64,000 bases of DNA from the NCBI GenBank assembly GCA_900618795.1, contig UYJD01000016.1, positions 335,899 through 399,898 of the forward strand. The letters are read 5' to 3'. The notes beneath the pieces were generated by a model. That model was given only the letters and a program-made list of their open reading frames with translations, searched no databases and was not told the origin of the DNA. Below, one piece after another: positions 26,499 through 37,714 of the stretch. The position numbers and the translations under genes were made by a program. Numbering within the stretch: the stretch's first letter is position 1; every line of letters begins with the position of its first letter. This DNA is from Cyanodermella asteris (Eukaryota > Ascomycota > Lecanoromycetes > Ostropales > Stictidaceae).

Positions 26499-27291
26499 TC
26501 AGATCCATGTCTGTACCTTGTCCGAGAAGTTTATCATGCCATACTTCTCAACGCCGTCCGGAAATGGTACATCAAGCTGGCTGTAGAGCTCCCTCATCAT
26601 GTCAAGAGTGCCTTGCATCTCCTGCTTTCCATTGCCGACGTTCCTGCTTCCGAAAAAGTGGCTACACAGGGTCAGTCAACGACGCAATTGAGAACAGTGG
26701 GACTTACCCCTTCGCTTGCGGCCCAGCCAGCGTGGCGAAACAAACGACAAACTCCAACAGCACCGTGTCCTTGTAATCAATAATCTTCGTCTCGGCCATC
26801 AGTTCTCCGTAGATGGCGACATAGACGAAGATGTCAAGGTCACCACCCGAGATCTTCGCCATGTTCGCCAGAATCTTGTCCGTGTGCCTCTCGTATATCT
26901 TGCTGAAGAAGTCCTGGCCTCGGTCCTGGAGTTGATCCAGAGTCATCTCTTTCCGCAGCGGCTTGTCCTTCTCGAGCTCATCCTGGACGGAGGGCGTCGC
27001 CTTGCGCACGACCGATGCCCATGCTCCGAGGACGTTGATGCCGCGTGCAAAGCCAATCAGGGGCGCGATCTTCAAGAAGCCTTCGCGCATGCGCCGGGCG
27101 ATGACCACTTTCGTGTTGTGAGGCGGGTGCTGTACGATGATGTAGTCCCATAGTTGCGTCAGGTATGTGCCTTCGTCCCACTGCGAAGTCGCCGATATGA
27201 CAGTCGCGGCCAGGATCGGCCACGGTGATTCGACTCTTTGGTGGCCAGGAAATTTCGAGGCGATCGCCTGGAAATCGAGCCTTTTCGACAT
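26499..27291 (-). CDS. AhpD/carboxymuconolactone decarboxylase-like protein
   Basis: Exons 27291-26708 and 26661-26499 (46-bp intron, phase 2) give 248 residues. The C-terminal half is the diagnostic part: ...LEFVVCFATLAGPQAKG, then across the intron HFFGSRNVGNGKQEMQ, which matches the H-x-x-[GA]-[SA]-x-N-x-G block of the carboxymuconolactone decarboxylase fold. The redox CxxC of true AhpD is not present at the expected helix (only C-F-A is seen), so peroxidase activity is unlikely. Fungal members of this kind are poorly characterised. The N-terminus MSKRLDFQAIASKFPG has no clear targeting signal. Assignment is to superfamily only. Confidence 0.75.
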
Positions 27292-28047
27292 GATGGATGA
27301 CTTCCGATGGAAAAGGTCTCTGGTTCGATCGTCCTCAGGCGCTCTCGTTTTGAGACTGGGTAATTCTATTGTATTATTGTGTTGCGACTTGTGTAGGAAA
27401 CTGAACGAGGAATGGTCAGCCTTGACGGGGATACAATTGAAGGCGCTGAATCACTTCTAGACAGCATTTGCGACATGAAAAAAAGAAATCAGATCAGGAC
27501 AATGAACCTTTTAGCGGACAATTATCGGATATACCCGGGGCATTCAGCTCATCGACATCCTTCCACGGTATAATGCACCGATATCTCGCGGTACACATGG
27601 AGACATGGGATCACGGATGGTGGATAGAGCACGTGGATCCGCCTCGCATCCCTGCATCGCGACCTCCAGTCGACCCGCGTGACGTATCGTGGTTGCGATT
27701 GCAACACACCAGGTCTGCCAACACACACAAGGTAAGCAAGGTGGATTAGGCCATGAGACCTCATCGTTGCGAGGTCTTGTTACAAGCTTCGAAAATCTTC
27801 ACGAGGTCGGTCGTCAAAGTGTAGTACAGCGTTGCAGTCTGTTCAGGCTGACTTGGCGGGGTCGATCGTGGTTGCCGTGGCGGCGGTAAACAGAACCCCT
27901 CACGCAGCCTCATCACACACCGACCGCGAAGCAGGGGCCTTTATCTTGTTTCAGCTTCTTGGATTCCATCTCACCTCCACCCATGGGTTGACCTCACCGT
28001 CTACCCGTCTGAGCCCTGAACGATAGAAACATCCACTCAAAGCAATC
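27292..28047. other. Intergenic region
   Basis: Divergent upstream region of the AhpD-like gene (minus) and the RPEL gene (plus). No supported gene or RNA. Confidence 0.5.
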
Positions 28048-28578
28048 ATGGCCACAGAAGCTCCTCCAGACCTCGGGGTCGACACCAGCTCGCAAGGCAA
28101 GCTTGAACGCAGCAACTCCTTGGAGAAGCATTTGCAGACTCGCCCTGATGCGCAGGATCTGAAGAACAGGCACATTCTTCTTGATACCAATGCAGCTCCG
28201 TGAGAGATACACATGCCCGGCAGCGCGGAGCTGCGTGCTAATACTGGAATAGATCTCTCCAGGCGGCTGCTCTGGAGCTTGAGAAACAGCGTGCTACCGA
28301 CAGTTTGAGGAAGGGTCTTGAGTCCCGCCCGGACCGCCAGGAGCTAGTCGAACGTATGTGTTGGACAAGCAGAACCATGCCTGGATCAAGTCTGACAATG
28401 CACAGGTAACATCCTTCCTGACTCCAGCGCTGCACCCGGCATCCAAGGCCAACAGAAGGAGCTTGAGAAGAGCATGAGAAAGGACAGCCTGGAGCAGAAG
28501 CTTCAGCAGAGACCGAGCCCGGAAGGACTGATCAAGAAGGGCATTTTGGAGGAGAACGAGAACCCGATCTCGCCGTGA
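28048..28578 (+). CDS. RPEL-repeat protein
   Basis: Three exons, 28048-28199, 28253-28353 and 28406-28578, with introns of 53 and 52 bp and matching phases, give 141 residues. Three RPEL-type repeats are visible: LEKHLQTRPDAQDLKNRHIL, LRKGLESRPDRQELVERNIL and LEQKLQQRPSPEGLIKKGIL. In animals RPEL motifs bind G-actin. The small fungal RPEL proteins consist of little else, and their role is not established. No single long open frame exists because of the introns, so gene finders without splicing would miss it. Identification of the repeats is firm; actin binding is inference. Confidence 0.88.
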
Positions 28579-28738
28579 TCGTTGGGATACTGCTTGATGA
28601 ACCCTCAACAGTGCGTCGATGTGACCTATTCCTGGTCAGTGTACTATATACCTTCAGCCGTTTGAGAAGGCACGCGCAGGCTGCTGGCAGCTCATTATGA
28701 AAGTCAACCTTGCATGCGACGTCAATGAGCCCGAGTCA

Positions 28739-29649
28739 CTAGTAGCTCTCAACCTCCTCCTTGGGTACACCGCCACTGGATCCCGCGTCTGGGATCCACC
28801 CTTTTGGTCTCTCTCGCCCCCTCACAATCAGCCCATATACCGCATTCTCTACCTTCTCCACGCAAGTACGCATGACATCTGCTTTCTTATCGGACTCCCT
28901 CGCCAAGAAACTCTTCCTCATGTCCAAATTCTCAAGCGCGTTTCGCAATGCTCTCAAATCCGTCAACACATTCCTCCCTTCGCCTGCAGTCGCGTCGCCC
29001 GCCGGTATGCTTCCACCCGTGGCCATGCCAGTGATGGCGAACCTCATGATCTCTCCGATAGAGTCATAAAGCCCCAAGATATAGTCGCTTTCCTGCAAAA
29101 GGCTTCCCATACCCTCTAGCAGGCGAGCCCGTGATTCTTGTAGCGTAAGTAAGGTTTGTGTCGTGAGGTAGTGCTCGAACAGGACTGCTTCCATGAATTC
29201 CTGGATGCCGGGCGTGATCTGGCGCTGATACCGCCACGCGTTCATTCCCTGCAAATCACCTTTGACCGAATTGAACAATTTCGCGATTTCGCCGTATCGC
29301 GTGTCGGCATCCTTTCGGATATTACCCGAGATCGGCTTGGACAGTGTTCGGACGCGTTGAAGAGAAAAGATGCTGCGTGGCATTAGCCCTGCAACCGACC
29401 CAATCAAGGAAACATTGGGAAGAGGCTGGCGACAAGGAGCCATGTACTTCAGGGACACGCGTCAGTAGAGATGAACTCGTACATCTTCTTGCTCTGAGCA
29501 GTAATGTCGCGCGATGCTTTGATCACGCGCTCTCGCCTGTCATGATGCTCGTCCAGTTCGCTGCGGAAGAAGTCAAAGGAGCGCAGGATGGGCGAGGAGG
29601 TGCTGTCGGGCTTGGGATTGCCATCGGCGGTGCGCTTGGTTGTTGCCAT
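28739..29649 (-). CDS. Translin-family protein (TRAX-like)
   Basis: Exons 29649-29483 and 29372-28739 with a 110-bp intron in phase 2 give 266 residues. Across the junction the protein reads ASRDITAQSKK then IIFSLQRVR, the conserved helix of translin/TRAX proteins. Later landmarks: MNAWRYQRQITPGIQEFMEA, LTLQESRARLLEG, DYILGLYDSIGEIMRFAIT and the C-terminal KVENAVYGLIVRGRERPKGW. TRAX with translin forms the C3PO RNase complex, which in filamentous fungi has been linked to tRNA-fragment and small-RNA processing. It ends about 160 bp from the end of the convergent RPEL gene. The match to TRAX rather than translin rests on the KK-I-I-F-x-L-Q-R helix and on length. Confidence 0.88.
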
Positions 29650-30023
29650 CGCGGGCTTGAAACTCAATGGATTGTACCGAGCGCCAAGTATGTGTTATCG
29701 GTGCTTGGGTGGTGTGGTTGCTCGCAGAGCTTGGATCGTGAGGGCCGGAAAGTTTTCCGCTCACGATTCTGGGCGGTGGCGTCAGCGCTGGAGACGCACT
29801 TTCACGGCGATTTGACGAGAACCGACTGGTCGCCAGCCCAGCGCTCAAGACCTCGCAATTCCCTTTGGACCTTACTCTCTTCAGTTTCGGAGCGATGTCT
29901 GTAGATTATGGCTCTACATTAAACTATTGGTCGCTTCCTCTGATGCCGTATCTCGTTCCCACCAAATAGCCCATTTGTCAGGCAATCAAACCGCAAATCC
30001 TAAACAATAAATACGTAGCAAAT

Positions 30024-30065
30024 GGGGGGGGGGGGGGGGGNNNNNNNNNNNNNNNNNNNNNNNNN
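30024..30065. other. Assembly gap bordered by a poly-G run
   Basis: A run of 17 G is followed by 25 N. This looks like a homopolymer that stopped read assembly. The true length here is unknown. Confidence 0.95.
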
Positions 30066-30559
30066 ATATGTACCCGGGGACAAGGTCGAACTCGAGACTT
30101 TGCAAAAAAGATCAATCTCAAGGGTAGGACTACATCTTCGGGCAGCTGGGCCACTCGCCCACCGTCCTAGGAGCCTTCGAATGCCCTGAGTTGATGATAA
30201 GAATTCTGAGCAAATATGTGTATGTACCCACAAAGGTGAACCAAACATCGCAGACGACCAAAAACTTTTGTGCGTTGTCGCATCAGCTTCACAAGCAGAG
30301 TCGTATTTCTGGCTGTACCAAAGCCTTGAATCCGATTGAATGCAGACCCCAATCGCTCGGATGGACCTTCAGTAGCCATGGACAGCCTAGAAAAGGGACA
30401 TACTAGCTACACGCGATCCGCCTAAGCTTTCTTCCCCACGTGAAGCTTCTCTTGTACATGAGATACCGGACATAGCACAACCCACAACCGCGTCCCAGCA
30501 CTGTCGCACCACCAAACCACTACGCTCTAAAAAAAACCCCCCCCCACCGCCATCGCGAC
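30066..30559. other. Intergenic, with a tRNA-like patch
   Basis: No gene supported. On the minus strand 30175-30070 contains an A-box-like GGGCGAGTGGC and a B-box-like GAGTTCGACC about 65 bp apart, but the acceptor and T-stems do not pair well. A second homopolymer (A then C run) lies at 30530-30547. Confidence 0.4.
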
Positions 30560-31864
30560 TGATCAGAGCCTTTGAGATTGAATTGCCCAATCAAAAGTCC
30601 AACTCTTGCAGTTCCACGACTCATCCCAATCCGAGTCCCGATTCTTTCCAGATCGGGCGCAATGATTGCCATGGCCGTTCCGAAAGACCGAGCTGCGCTC
30701 CGGAGAACAGGTCGTAGAAAACACAGAAGTCGATTGCCGATGGTAAGGTGTCAGCGCTGAGCCAAGTGAATAGCAGAATGCCAGATATGAGTGTCAAAGG
30801 CGCCATGATTGTGATTGAGCCAATACGATCGGCGATTCCTCAACGCTGTCATGTCGAATGAGGCTCTGGCTTTTCTGACTCAAGGTAGGCGTGGGCGAAT
30901 GAGTATCAGACTGAGCATCAAGGTGCCGGGTATAATGAAGGCCAGGACCCGGGTTGCCCAGCCGAAAGAAATTCGAGACTCAAGGTGCGAGCAGATGATG
31001 GAACATAAACATAGCTTCCAGAGAGCCTCCGGAAGCAATGATGCCGGTCGCAAGTGCCCGCTTTACTGCTGAAGTACTGAGCAACAATCGCGAGGCCGGG
31101 CACGGTCAACGCTCCTGAGCCAAGGCCTGTGCAGACCCCTTGGGCGAGGAACACCTAGTAGTACTGCGTGGAGATTGAGGTCATCATGAGACCGAATATC
31201 ACGAAGAAGGTTCCGAAGAACATCAGCTGGCGGACATATCCCGTTGCATATAGAGCGCCAACAAATTCGCTGCCGAAGACGAGGAAGCCTTGAAAAGTTC
31301 CGATCCAGGCAATATCGGATGGACGACGGTCGAGCGTGTCATTGTAATAGGCTTGAAACGTATCGAACGAGGTGATCAGCCCCCCACGTGTTCGTCAGTG
31401 TCGGGTTGGTGCTATACAGTGTCGCAAGCATGTTTTTTGCACACCCCCTTCAGCACCTTGGCGTTCTTGTTTTTGTTTTAGCTCCCGCACGTTGATCGGT
31501 CTCTAACGATTGGTGACCTCTCTTCTCTTTTAGGTAAAGTGCCAACACGTCAAACTTGGTACACGGGATCGCGTAGTGGAGGTGTTCCAAAAACATCCCT
31601 GCGACACTATAGTGAGCGGAAGCTAGTACCGAGAAAAGCATGAAGAAACAGGCCATGACTTGCTACCACGCAACGACACCCCTATCCGGAGGCGGATCGT
31701 CGAGACCTTCCGCCAGTGTTCGCTGCGTAGAGGCCGACTCGGATTTTCGAGGCTGCTTCATAGTTTCAAGGTCCACTATTTGGACCAAACAGTTCCTGGT
31801 CGTTATAGGAAGCTTCAACGGCGGATGCCAAACCTGATGCACTCTCTACGAGAGGTGTTGCCAT
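30560..31864 (-). pseudogene. MFS monocarboxylate-transporter-like pseudogene
   Basis: Reading the minus strand from ATG 31864 one can follow an MCT-type major facilitator protein through several breaks. The N-terminal block DRGVVAW-stop-QVMACFF has a TAG at 31663-31665. After a stretch of about 180 bp with no similarity come LITSFDTFQAYYNDTL and AWIGTFQGFLVFGSEF; a G-run there puts the preceding residues out of frame. QLMFFGTFFVIFGLMMTS is followed by a TAG at 31155-31157 just before VFLAQGVCTGLGSGA. Near 31085 the frame shifts again before RALATGIIASGGSL. C-terminal membrane-segment remnants reach to about 30560. At least two stops and two frameshifts make this a dead gene. Direction and total length match an intact transporter of about 430 residues. 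Confidence 0.8.
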
Positions 31865-31919
31865 CGAGACTAGCTTATATTATTTTCAGCATAGTTATAC
31901 CCTCGAAATTATAATTCTG

Positions 31920-32055
31920 ATGTCACGGACAAAGGAAAGACCGATCAGACGTCAGGGACGCTGATCCAATCAGGCACTACTCACGGTACTCGGGGACGTA
32001 CCTGGTCGGATCAGAGTCCCTGACGTCTGATCGGTCCTTCCTTTGTCCGTGACAT
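31920..32055. mobile_element. Fold-back (MITE-like) element with 48-bp terminal inverted repeats
   Basis: Arms 31920-31967 and 32008-32055 are reverse complements at 46 of 48 positions. They start ATGTCACGGACAAAGGAA and enclose only 40 bp. No coding capacity. It lies between the MFS pseudogene and the Myb gene. The high arm identity points to a recent insertion or to selection for the palindrome. I could not find a convincing target-site duplication, so the termini could be shifted by a few bases. Confidence 0.8.
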
Positions 32056-32335
32056 TTACCGTTAACTATAGCGCCTTTGCCTGTTACCGTAATACTCGGG
32101 TTGTCTAAAAGCGACTTACGGTCTAGATCCCAGACATATCGTAGAAGTAATGCGTCTGCGCTATGCTACTTTCGTTCTAAATCCTTTACCTATTAGCCTT
32201 CTAACGCGGTAATAACACACGTCTATGAGGCTGACAACCTAAGCGTCCTGGTGCGCTACGATCTTACGAGGCGTCGTCTATATTGAGTCCGCTTCCCCCT
32301 TAAGAGGATGCCTTCATACGTCAACGGTTTTTGCC

Positions 32336-33873
32336 ATGGGCCGAACTCGACGAAGCTGGACTCGTGAAGAGGACGACGCGCTAAGAGCCGCCGTAGAACA
32401 TGGTGAGTAGGCCGATATATCTTCACGAAGTAATCTCCAGTCTGCAGATCGCCTCACAGTCAGCATGAGCGAGCATTTGCTGATTCTCGAAGCTGTCTCA
32501 CAAGACGCCCCTCTACTCTGGCGAGACCTTGCCAAATCCGTACCTAATCGATCTAATAAAGACTGCCGAAGAAGGTGGTGCAACACTCTCGCCGACGATA
32601 CAATCAAAGGGCCTTGGTCAGAAGAGGAGGACCGACGACTGATTGCTGCAGTCAACGAACATGGCACAAACTGGGCGCAGGTCGCTCGATCTGTGGCCTC
32701 ACGCAATTCCGACCAATGCTCGAGTCACTGGACTCAGGTGCTTGATCCCAGCATCAATTTTTCAGACTGGACACAACTCGAAGACGAGTCTCTCTTACAC
32801 GCAGTCTTGACCCATGGCACAAATTGGGCGACAATCGCCAGCACGCACGTTCCGAAACGAAACACCTTGGCACTCAAAAACCGATACTCCACACTCCGAC
32901 TAAAGCACAAGAACTTGGCTAAAGGCTCACAACCCCGCGGCTCCGTTCGATCGCAGGCAAAGTCCGTATCGCCTTCCAGCAGTAGGCCCTCCAAACGGCT
33001 ACGTGCTGACAGTCCTCATTCTGGCAATAGGTCTACCATCCCGGGCACTCGAACTCAAGTCAATCCAGAGAGCAGTGACGAAGATGACAATGACGATGAT
33101 AATAGAGACGATGACGAGGATGACGATCGTGACACGAGAGAGGGAACGGAGGAAGGTAGCGTGAACTTCGACGCACAGTCCACAATCTCCGCGCCAATCG
33201 TGAACATGAATTCCGATCTAGGAGACGGCGCATTTCTCCCCACGCCTGAAATGAGCGACGCCTTCCCGAATTCACCAGGCGCATTGGCTAACCTTGACGC
33301 TTCGTTGAATTACGATATGCCAGGATTCTCCCTATCACCGTGGGAGGCAAAGAACATGTTGCCGGGCTCGTCTGAGAAGGCGAGGGCTGGGACTACGGCC
33401 ATGCACTTTGAGAGCGGCGAGCTGTTTGATCCCGTCTTTGACGTGCCTACTCCTTGGGCGGGCCCGGGAGGAGCCTCACAGCCGTTGGGTAAGCATCCCT
33501 CTACGTGTTTAACCTGGAATTACGTCAATTTCGAGCCACGATCGCCCAAGAACTGTTCGTTGCTGACTCTAAATCAGGCGAGGCACCGATCGACGGCGGA
33601 TTTCCCGGTTTCTCCAGCCCCCCGAGGACGGTACCTAGCTTGGTACCCAGCACTTCCAGCATGTCTTCTGGATCGTCCAGCAAATCCCCAGATCCGCTAC
33701 GCACAACTTCCCCCAAGTCCGACATGGCAGGCGGTCTGCCCCCACCCACATCCACGGGCCGTTACCGAATGTCAATAGATCTGGTCTGTGAGGCCAACCA
33801 GATTCAGCAAGTCATGGTAGGGCTTGCGGAGGCAGGCGCGCGCATTAGCATGAAGATTGATGCGGAGAGCTAG
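32336..33873 (+). CDS. Myb/SANT-domain DNA-binding protein
   Basis: Three exons, 32336-32402, 32460-33488 and 33578-33873 (introns 57 and 89 bp, phases consistent), give 463 residues. The N-terminus RRSWTREEDDALRAAVEH starts the first Myb repeat. Two further repeats follow: KGPWSEEEDRRLIAAVNEHG with WAQVARSV, and DWTQLEDESLLHAVLTHG with WATIAST. Basic residues after the repeats (about 160-200) resemble a nuclear localisation signal. Next comes an acidic DED run and a disordered Ser/Pro region. The last 35 residues (MSIDLVCEANQIQQVMVGLAEAG) form a short helix-rich tail. Probable nuclear transcription regulator. It lies about 1.5 kb from the GMC gene of the biosynthetic locus, so a local regulator is conceivable but unproven. 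Confidence 0.88.
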
Positions 33874-35357
33874 TGGCATGGTTAATCGAAATCCCAACAA
33901 CCCGTTTACCCGACTATAATTGATTGGCCAGGCTGTAATCATTTTCGATGCGGAGCAGGGCTGCCTCCTGCTCCCGCGCCGCTCGAAGAGGCTCAGAACT
34001 TGGTCGAACGATCCTTCAATGAAGTGATGAATTTTATGAACCCGGTTCGCCGATCGAAGAATCGCTGAAGATCGAAGGTATATGTGATAAAGCAATGAAT
34101 TTCACGAGTTACCCAGCAATCATTACAACGCGGGATGTATTTGTTGCAAGACGGCGAAGTGGCATGCCTCCTTGCCGTAACGTTCTTTGCTCGAGCCTCG
34201 ATAGGGGAATCTTATCTATGCGAGAGCGGTTTAACGGGAACCAAGTAATCAATCAGCTCAAGTCTCCGTCCCGCGGCGTGCCGCGAATCACGTGCGTGGA
34301 AGGTCTCCCAGTAACCGGACTCACCTCGCATTTCGAGATATCAGTGTATCTACATCCTATAGCAACTCGTCGCGAGACGCCGAGGAGTCGCAAACGATCC
34401 GCGCCCTTCTCGACAGGACCAAGTAAAATTTTACTTTTATAATCTAACGGGCGCACATCCTCCCTCCCGTTTCCAGAAAGCTTCGCGAGAGTCACCAACA
34501 ACCCGAAACGGTTCGCAGCGCAACGACTGGTTCGTCGGCTTATCAGCAGGCATGGAGAAACCACTAGCATCGAATACTATACGTATGCAGGAGAGGGGCA
34601 AAGCAGCCGGCTCGAGGACTCTGCAGCGAGAAAAATCCTACGACCCCGAGTAAATAAGCATGGGCTGACCCGTCCGCGTGGCCGGCTCGACCCCAAGTAA
34701 AGTCTTAAGACGATTATGGGACGGACTCTTGTTACCCCCTGCGGACGGACGAGCTCCCGGCCCTCTCACAGCCATCGCATCGAGCCCTGCGTGCTTGAGA
34801 TTTCTGCTGTGTAACTGCCGATCCGGGGCTGATCTCCCTCTGATCGTCTCCAACACTCGCGTGGCATGCCACACTGATTGTCAGGTCCAAGCTTCTACGA
34901 CATGGCTGGCCTGCATTTTATGCATCGTCGATCTCGCCTCCATCATGACGGTTGAGGTAGGGATCGATCTCTGGTCGGGACGTCGAGTTGGGTTGGGGCT
35001 GCGTTTCAAGGCAACTTCAGACACTGGTGCGCCGCGTAGTCATGTTAATCGGACGATGCTCGGTCAGATTGCGGTGCCAAATATGGCTTTAATGATGAGG
35101 AGGAGCTGGAGAGAGCCTGCTGCCATCCCGCTGGGTCCTGTGGACAAGAGGCGGAGCTTTGCCTCACTCCTTTTGCGGCTGGAAATGATTTATATTGCGG
35201 CTTGAGTGTCCCGGAATCTGTGGATTTTGTTCTCTTGTTACCTCACGCGTTGAAGATCTTTCGTGGAGTTTTCCTGTGAGTGAACTTGAGGCTCAACACC
35301 GAACTTTGTTCCCCTTGCCCTTTCTCGGTTCCAACTTTACCTCCGAGACCGCCCGTC
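33874..35357. other. Intergenic region upstream of the biosynthetic locus
   Basis: Nearly 1.5 kb. The largest open frame (plus 34678-35205) has no domain, and its start is not supported. An AT patch occurs at about 34424-34442. Nothing else can be supported. Confidence 0.45.
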
Positions 35358-37341
35358 ATGGCGTCGCGATCGTCCCTGCGAAAGATCGTCCTGACGACAG
35401 CCTCCATTCTTCCTCTTCTTTTCCTCTCTGGTACTAGTACCGCTCATTCTCATTCTGAGCGTAATACACAGTCGCGTGACACATACGGACAAGCTTTCGA
35501 CTATGTCATCGTTGGCTCAGGCCCGGGTGGAGCTGTCACAGCCCGCCGGCTGTCAGAAGACCCAACCGTCAATGTTGCCGTCATCGAAGCTGGCACATGG
35601 ACGACAGACGTGGTCGGTAACCTGAGCATCGTGCCAGGGTACAACTTGGTATTCGACCAACCGGACACCAGCAAGCCAGCTTACGGCATCGACTGGGGCT
35701 TTATCACCACGAAACAAGCCGGTCTCCAGAATGCGCAGCTCCGCTACCAGCGAGGGAAATGTATCGGAGGCAGCTCCAACCTGAATGCTATGGCGTGGGC
35801 CTTTGCGTCCACAGGCTCGTTCGATGTCTGGGCTGACCAAGTCGGTGATTCGTCCTGGAAGTTCGATACTACGTTGAAGTATTATCGAAAGGCTATGAAC
35901 TTTACACCGGGTACGGCGGGTCGGCGCCTAAACGCCACTCCCTCGTACAGACAGCAGGACACCGCCATTGGTGGACCCCTGGACGTCAGATATCCGTCGT
36001 ACGCATACAGCTGGTCCACGTGGGCGGCTTATGGTCTGAATGCTGCAGGTGTCAAGACCACAGATGCTTTCCTTAACGGTAACCTTAACGGGTCGTCGTG
36101 GCAGACCAATGCCATCAACCATACCAGCGGAGAACGCGCATCCGCAAGCAGTTACCTTGCGCCATCTCTTTCGCGAGGTAACTTGCACTTGTTCGACAAG
36201 ACCTTTGCCGAGAAGATTATTTTCGACAACAACAAGACTGCCACGGGTATATTGGTCACAGCCAGTAACGGCAAGCAGTACACACTTAACGCTCGCAAGG
36301 AAGTCATCATCTCTGCAGGTGTATTCCAGTCTCCTCAGCTTCTCCAGGTCTCTGGTGTCGGCCCAAAGGCCGTGCTCGACCAGTACAAGATCCCTGTCGT
36401 CGCCGATCGCCCTGGCGTGGGTCAGAATCTTCAAGATCAATTCTTCTTCGGCATCGCGTACCAGGTCAACTTACCAATCGTGACAATACAAGGCGGCAGT
36501 CCCGAAGCAGTCGCGTACGCCGACCAGTTCCGCAAAAACGGAACCGGACCCCTGAACAACCCCGGCGGCGAATACGCTGGGTACGAAAAGCTCCCAGCTC
36601 GCCTGCGTGGGGGATTCTCCAAAGCCACCTCTGACAGTGAGTAAGACCCTAGAAAGGACCCTGCATGTTGGCTACCAACGGCACGGGTCCCCTCCCCCCC
36701 AATTTCATCGTCTCTACCAAACCGAAACACAAGCTAACTCAGCCCTACAAACAGGCCTCGCCAAGTACCCGGCCGATTGGCCCGAGATCGAATTCGAAAC
36801 CCTCCCGGCGTTTATCGGTAACGGACGGACAACAGCGGCCGCCCCGGCCAACAACAGCTATGCCACCATCCTGGCCACCATCCAGACGCCGAGCTCAAAG
36901 GGCAACGTGACCATCACCTCCAGCTCGATGAAGGATGCTCCGCTCATCAACCCCAACTGGCTAACCACGCAGCAAGACATTGAAGTCTCGGTCGCAATGT
37001 TCAAGCGCGTTCGCGAAGTCTGGACTGCCCCCGGGATGGAGAAGATCACCATCGGCAAGGAGTATTTCCCCGGCGAATCCGTCAAGACGGATCAGCAGAT
37101 TGCCGATTTCGTCCGGGGCAACACGATGCCGATTTATCATGCTTCGGCAACGAACAAGATGGGCAAGGCGAGTGACCCCATGGCAGTGGTCGACTCCAAG
37201 GGCTGTGTCTATGGTGTGAACAAGCTTCGCGTCGTTGATATTTCCGCATTTCCTTTCATTCCGCCTGGCACTGCGCCTCAGGCGGGCGTGTTCATGCTAG
37301 CAGAGAAGCTTGCAGATGTCATCAAGCAGGACAACAAATAG
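35358..37341 (+). CDS. Secreted-type GMC (FAD) oxidoreductase
   Basis: Exons 35358-36636 and 36755-37341 (118-bp intron, phase 1) give 621 residues. The N-terminus is a signal peptide (basic residues, then LTTASILPLLFLSGTSTA). The FAD-binding dinucleotide motif is at about 50 (YVIVGSGPGGAVTARRL), GMC signature 1-like RYQRGKCIGGSSNLNAM at about 130, signature 2-like VIISAGVFQSPQLLQVSGVG near 320. The first active-site His is in IYHASATNKMG. At the second site the usual PPGHPQ is PPGTAPQ: His is absent. Many potential N-glycosylation sites (NLS, NGS, NHT, NNS) fit secretion. GMC relatives in fungal clusters oxidise alcohols or catalyse cyclisation. The missing His suggests altered chemistry. 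First gene of the locus; 373 bp separate it from the convergent P450. Confidence 0.88.
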
Positions 37342-37714
37342 TTTTGGAAGACCAGAACAGATAATCGTACTGTATCATACATGCATATTCTTATTATGCA
37401 AGAAGAATCAATATTTTATCTTCCAAGCTCTTGTGCACTTCTCAGGTGCGCGGCATCGGGTCGGTTAGTACGATTTCTAGTTGTCAGCGGTGGCGGTCGC
37501 ATGGTTTTGCATCGCAGGCGTTCGTGCTGTGAAACGAATGATTGTTACAAGATCGATGACTTCACAAATCTCGCACTGCCCACAAATTTGGTATAAGTGC
37601 CAAACATTGAACACGCCCGCATCAACAGGATACAGATTGCTGTAGTACACTTTTGCGCAGTACTGACTCTTATCGGCAGCAAGTAGTAGATGGTCAGAAT
37701 TTCGTATATACCTA
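37342..37714. other. Convergent 3' intergenic region
   Basis: Spacer between the convergent GMC and P450 genes. No additional gene; presumably both 3' UTRs. Confidence 0.5.

Noticed and set aside
34678-35205. 175-codon plus-strand frame upstream of the GMC gene
   Set aside because: No recognisable domain, no signal peptide pattern or splice support, and low-complexity start.
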